The notes beneath the pieces are model-generated. The model was not told the DNA's origin, did no database searches, and was given only the letters and a program-made list of their open reading frames with translations. The position numbers and the translations under genes were made by a program. A DNA stretch of 64,000 bases from NCBI RefSeq assembly GCF_009674725.1, contig NZ_WKKH01000021.1:1-64000 (forward strand), in the 5' to 3' direction. The DNA comes from Pedobacter petrophilus (GTDB lineage: Bacteria; Bacteroidota; Bacteroidia; Sphingobacteriales; Sphingobacteriaceae). Positions 61,585-64,000 of this stretch are shown in pieces (position 1 is the first letter of the stretch; the number at the start of each line of letters is the position of its first letter).

Positions 61585-63015
61585 ATGAAACCTTTTCATT
61601 CGAGAACTAAAATTGTTGCCACGCTTGGGCCTGCATCAGCAAAACCAGATGTATTATATAGTATGTTTAACGCTGGTTTAGATGTTTGCCGTCTAAACTT
61701 CTCACACGGATCGCAAGCAGATCATCAGGCGGTTTTAAATACTATTAAAGATCTAAACAAAAAATACGACTATAATGTTGGTATCCTTGCCGATTTACAA
61801 GGCCCGAAAATTCGTATTGGTTTAGTTAAAGAAGGTGGTATTAACCTGATTAACGGTAAAACAACCGTTATTACAACCAACGAGTGTATCGGTAACGAAG
61901 AAAGAATTTATATCACTTACCAAAGTTTCCCTCAGGATGTTCAGGCCGGAGAGATTATCCTTTTGGATGATGGAAAGCTTCAAATGAAAGTTATTTCTAC
62001 CAACCTGAAAGATGAAGTGGTTTGCGAAATTGTTCACGGTGGTATCTTAACTTCCAGAAAAGGTGTCAATCTTCCAAACACTAAAGTTTCCATTCCATCT
62101 TTAACTCCGGAAGACAGAGAGAACTTAGAATTTGTTCTTGAAAATGACGTAGAATGGATTGGTTTATCTTTCGTTCGGAAGGCTGAAGATATTATTGAGC
62201 TTAAAAAAATCATTGCCGAGCGTGGTAAAACAGCCCGTGTAATTGCTAAAATAGAGAAACCAGAAGCGATTGCAAATATCGATGAGATTATTGCAGTATC
62301 TGATGGTATTATGGTTGCCCGTGGCGATTTGGGTGTTGAGTGTCCTATGGAAGAAGTTCCATTGTTACAGAAAATGATCGTTGCTAAATGTAGAGCAGCT
62401 TCGAAACCTGTAATTGTGGCTACCCAGATGTTAGAAAGCATGATTACTACTCCCCGCCCTACCCGTGCGGAAGTAAATGATGTGGCTAACTCAGTTTTGG
62501 ATGGTGCTGATGCGGTAATGTTAAGTGGTGAAACTTCAGTTGGAGAATTTCCTTTAATCGTAATCGAAACGATGCAGAAAATTATCCAAAACATCGAACA
62601 AAACAATTACCCTTTCAATCCGGATAAGTTTTTAAAACCAAAATCTCCGTCTTTCTTAAGTGATGCGATTTGCGATTCTGCTTGTTTCTTAGCTAAACAA
62701 ACAAATGCTGTTGGTATTGTTTCCATGACTTTAAGCGGCTATACTGCTTTTGAAATTTCAAGCCACAGGCCAGAAGCCCTAACATTCATTTTCACCAGCA
62801 ACAGGGCTTTATTAAACGCGGTTAGCTTACTTTGGGGTGTTAGAGGTTTCTACTATGATAACTGGGAAAGTACTGACAATACCATCATTGAAGTTAATGA
62901 TATCTTAAAAAGCAAAAAATTAGTTAAACAAGGTGATATCCTGATTAACACAGCGGCCATCCCGATGGAAGCTAAGGGTAAAACCAATATGTTGAAAATT
63001 ACTGTAGTTGAGTAA
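61585..63015 (+). CDS. pyk: Pyruvate kinase
   Basis: The 476-residue enzyme converts phosphoenolpyruvate and ADP to pyruvate and ATP. It has SRTKIVATLGPASAKPDVL, CRLNFSHGSQADHQAVL, NVGILADLQGPKIRIGLV, the ESxxxxxxP-type core ARVIAKIEKPEAIANIDEII (catalytic Lys), DGIMVARGDLGVECPMEEVP and VATQMLESMITTPRPTRAEV. The C-terminal domain begins near residue 350. All catalytic segments are intact. It follows the IPExxxVDY gene by 150 bp and is closed by a terminator. Confidence 0.97.
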   Translation: MKPFHSRTKIVATLGPASAKPDVLYSMFNAGLDVCRLNFSHGSQADHQAVLNTIKDLNKKYDYNVGILADLQGPKIRIGLVKEGGINLINGKTTVITTNECIGNEERIYITYQSFPQDVQAGEIILLDDGKLQMKVISTNLKDEVVCEIVHGGILTSRKGVNLPNTKVSIPSLTPEDRENLEFVLENDVEWIGLSFVRKAEDIIELKKIIAERGKTARVIAKIEKPEAIANIDEIIAVSDGIMVARGDLGVECPMEEVPLLQKMIVAKCRAASKPVIVATQMLESMITTPRPTRAEVNDVANSVLDGADAVMLSGETSVGEFPLIVIETMQKIIQNIEQNNYPFNPDKFLKPKSPSFLSDAICDSACFLAKQTNAVGIVSMTLSGYTAFEISSHRPEALTFIFTSNRALLNAVSLLWGVRGFYYDNWESTDNTIIEVNDILKSKKLVKQGDILINTAAIPMEAKGKTNMLKITVVE

Positions 63016-63034
63016 TCACAACAACACTCCTATT

Positions 63035-63066
63035 AAACGCCTTGCTTTTGCAGGGCGTTTTTTTTG
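63035..63066 (+). terminator. Terminator of pyk
   Basis: Hairpin AAACGCC-TTGC / TGCAG-GGCGTTT with a T run of nine, about 20 bp after the pyk stop. Confidence 0.88.
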
Positions 63067-63199
63067 GCTTTCATTTTTCAAGCTTATTATAATTAGAGAA
63101 TACAATACACAATGTAGTTTTGAGCACATGTGTTTTAATCAGGCTGAAATAAAGTGATTTTGATTCTTTAAATATTAATGTAAATCTCAATAAAAACTA

Positions 63200-63207
63200 T
63201 ATTTTTG
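63200..63207 (+). promoter_or_regulatory. Candidate -7 box of tRNA-Ser (TATTTTTG)
   Basis: TATTTTTG (TAnnTTTG) ends 13 nt before the tRNA 5' end, so transcription would start about 8 nt upstream of the mature end. Confidence 0.5.
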
Positions 63208-63220
63208 CACTCCACTAAAC

Positions 63221-63306
<86 letters not shown>

Positions 63307-63430
63307 ATTGAACAGCCGGTTTTTTAGTTGACAATTTATTCTTAATAAAATATTTGCAATAGCTATCAGGGAGTTATGAAAATATCGTTAAAAAAATGAT
63401 TTGTTATGCAAATAAACGAGATTTAGTTTC

Positions 63431-63438
63431 TATGTTTG
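63431..63438 (+). promoter_or_regulatory. Candidate -7 box of tRNA-Asp (TATGTTTG)
   Basis: TATGTTTG is an exact TAnnTTTG match, 41 nt upstream of the tRNA. A TTTG lies 27 nt further upstream, longer than the usual spacer. Confidence 0.5.
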
Positions 63439-63479
63439 CATCCTCGAAAGAGAATAAATTCTAAATTAACAGCACACAC

Positions 63480-63553
63480 GGAGTGGTAGTTCAGCTGGTT
63501 AGAATGCCTGCCTGTCACGCAGGAGGTCGCGGGTTCGAGTCCCGTCCATTCCG
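63480..63553 (+). tRNA. tRNA-Asp (anticodon GTC)
   Basis: 74 nt; acceptor arms GGAGTGG / CCATTCC (one G-T pair), D arm AGTTCAGCTGGTT, anticodon loop CTGTCAC with anticodon GTC and T arm GCGGGTTCGAGTCCCGT. Discriminator G; CCA not encoded. Confidence 0.96.
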
Positions 63554-63558
63554 CAACT

Positions 63559-63595
63559 AAATCCTTAACTTGAAAAAGTTGAGGATTTTTTGTTT
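63559..63595 (+). terminator. Terminator after tRNA-Asp
   Basis: AAATCCTTAACTT pairs with AAGTTGAGGATTT (one G-T pair) around a GAAA tetraloop, followed by TTTTGTTTTT. Confidence 0.9.
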
Positions 63596-63824
63596 TTCAA
63601 TTGCTTAATTTGCAATGTGCATACTTATAAAAGTTTGATCTCTTCAATATATTAATACAATTGAATTTATAGATATTAATTTTTCGGTTGGTGAGCTGAT
63701 ATGAGCTGTTAGCTGGTTAATCAATATTTGCTTACTCGCCTAAAAAATCGTAACCCTTGTTACTCGTTATTAATTAATCATGGCATATTAGTTGTGATCC
63801 CAATCTTCATTAACATTTTTTTAC

Positions 63825-64000
63825 ATGCACATCCATCGTTTGATAATTAGCCTATTCCTATTTTTAATGATCAATATATCAACAGCAGCAGGACAGGACC
63901 TGCCCCAAGAAACCTATTATCCATGGAAAAGCAAATCGGGCCTCTTTGGCTATAGCAACCCGAATGGCAAACTAAAAATCGATCCGCAATTTGAAGATGC
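63825..64000 (+). CDS. WG-repeat protein, 5' part (cut by window end)
   Basis: An open frame from ATG 63825 runs off the window. The product begins with a signal peptide (LIISLFLFLMINISTAAGQ), then YYPWKSKSGLFGYSNPNGKL and KIDPQFEDA. GLFGYSNPNGKLKIDPQFED fits the WG repeat pattern (G-x-(W/F)-G-(Y/x)...G-x-x-x-I-x-P-x-(F/Y)), whose members are secreted repeat proteins of unknown function. Only 58 codons are visible, so length and repeat number are unknown. Confidence 0.7.
   Translation, partial: MHIHRLIISLFLFLMINISTAAGQDLPQETYYPWKSKSGLFGYSNPNGKLKIDPQFED

Overview
The window looks like chromosome of a Bacteroidota bacterium of the Sphingobacteriaceae (Pedobacter-like). The evidence is a SusC/SusD pair, several carboxypeptidase-regulatory-domain TonB-dependent or outer-membrane barrels, Bacteroidota-type promoters (TAnnTTTG at -7), weak or absent Shine-Dalgarno sequences, and small family markers (an IPExxxVDY protein next to acpP/fabF and pyk, and a DUF6728-like micro-protein). 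The content is mostly housekeeping and cell-envelope genes. I see no prophage, no CRISPR array, no insertion sequence and no plasmid gene.

Layout. 0.4-9.2 kb: outer-membrane barrel, methyltransferase, beta-CASP nuclease, YtxH protein, HAD hydrolase, a Gln/Arg-rich secreted protein and an RsmI-like methyltransferase. 9.6-13.8 kb: tex, a GNAT acetyltransferase and an MscS channel. 13.9-17.2 kb: trpE-trpG-trpC behind what looks like a complete transcription attenuator (leader peptide with two Trp codons, antiterminator, terminator). 17.4-22.4 kb: a four-helix membrane protein, then two overlapping amidohydrolase-family genes in which only one of three barrel domains keeps its metal ligands. 22.4-25.3 kb: a lipoprotein/XRE-regulator island flanked by direct copies of the amidohydrolase 3' end plus terminator, then a 21-bp minisatellite. 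25.4-30.6 kb: Oar-like TonB receptor, ABC exporter and a small PLDc_N protein. 30.7-31.5 kb: eight full copies and one partial copy of a ~96-bp hairpin-forming tandem repeat. 31.5-38.2 kb: MFS transporter and an orphan SusCD pair. 38.6-42.2 kb: micro-protein, ridA, rarD-like and recG in one apparent operon. 42.3-47.9 kb: OmpA-like porin, a frameshifted Xaa-Pro aminopeptidase, HtrA protease and dapF. 48-54.3 kb: tripartite RND efflux operon with a 16-bp palindrome upstream. 54.3-61.4 kb: yicC-gmk-(four-helix protein)-nadD, two tandem paralogues, and acpP-fabF-rnc. 61-64 kb: pyk, tRNA-Ser, tRNA-Asp and a WG-repeat gene cut by the window end.

What stands out is regulatory and structural rather than a new enzyme system: the trp attenuator, the 96-bp hairpin array, the duplicated-flank island, three genes whose -7 box sits only 4-6 nt from the start codon (candidate leaderless mRNAs), and several protein termini that appear to have been built from interspersed repeats. 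All calls come from reading the sequence; no database search was run.
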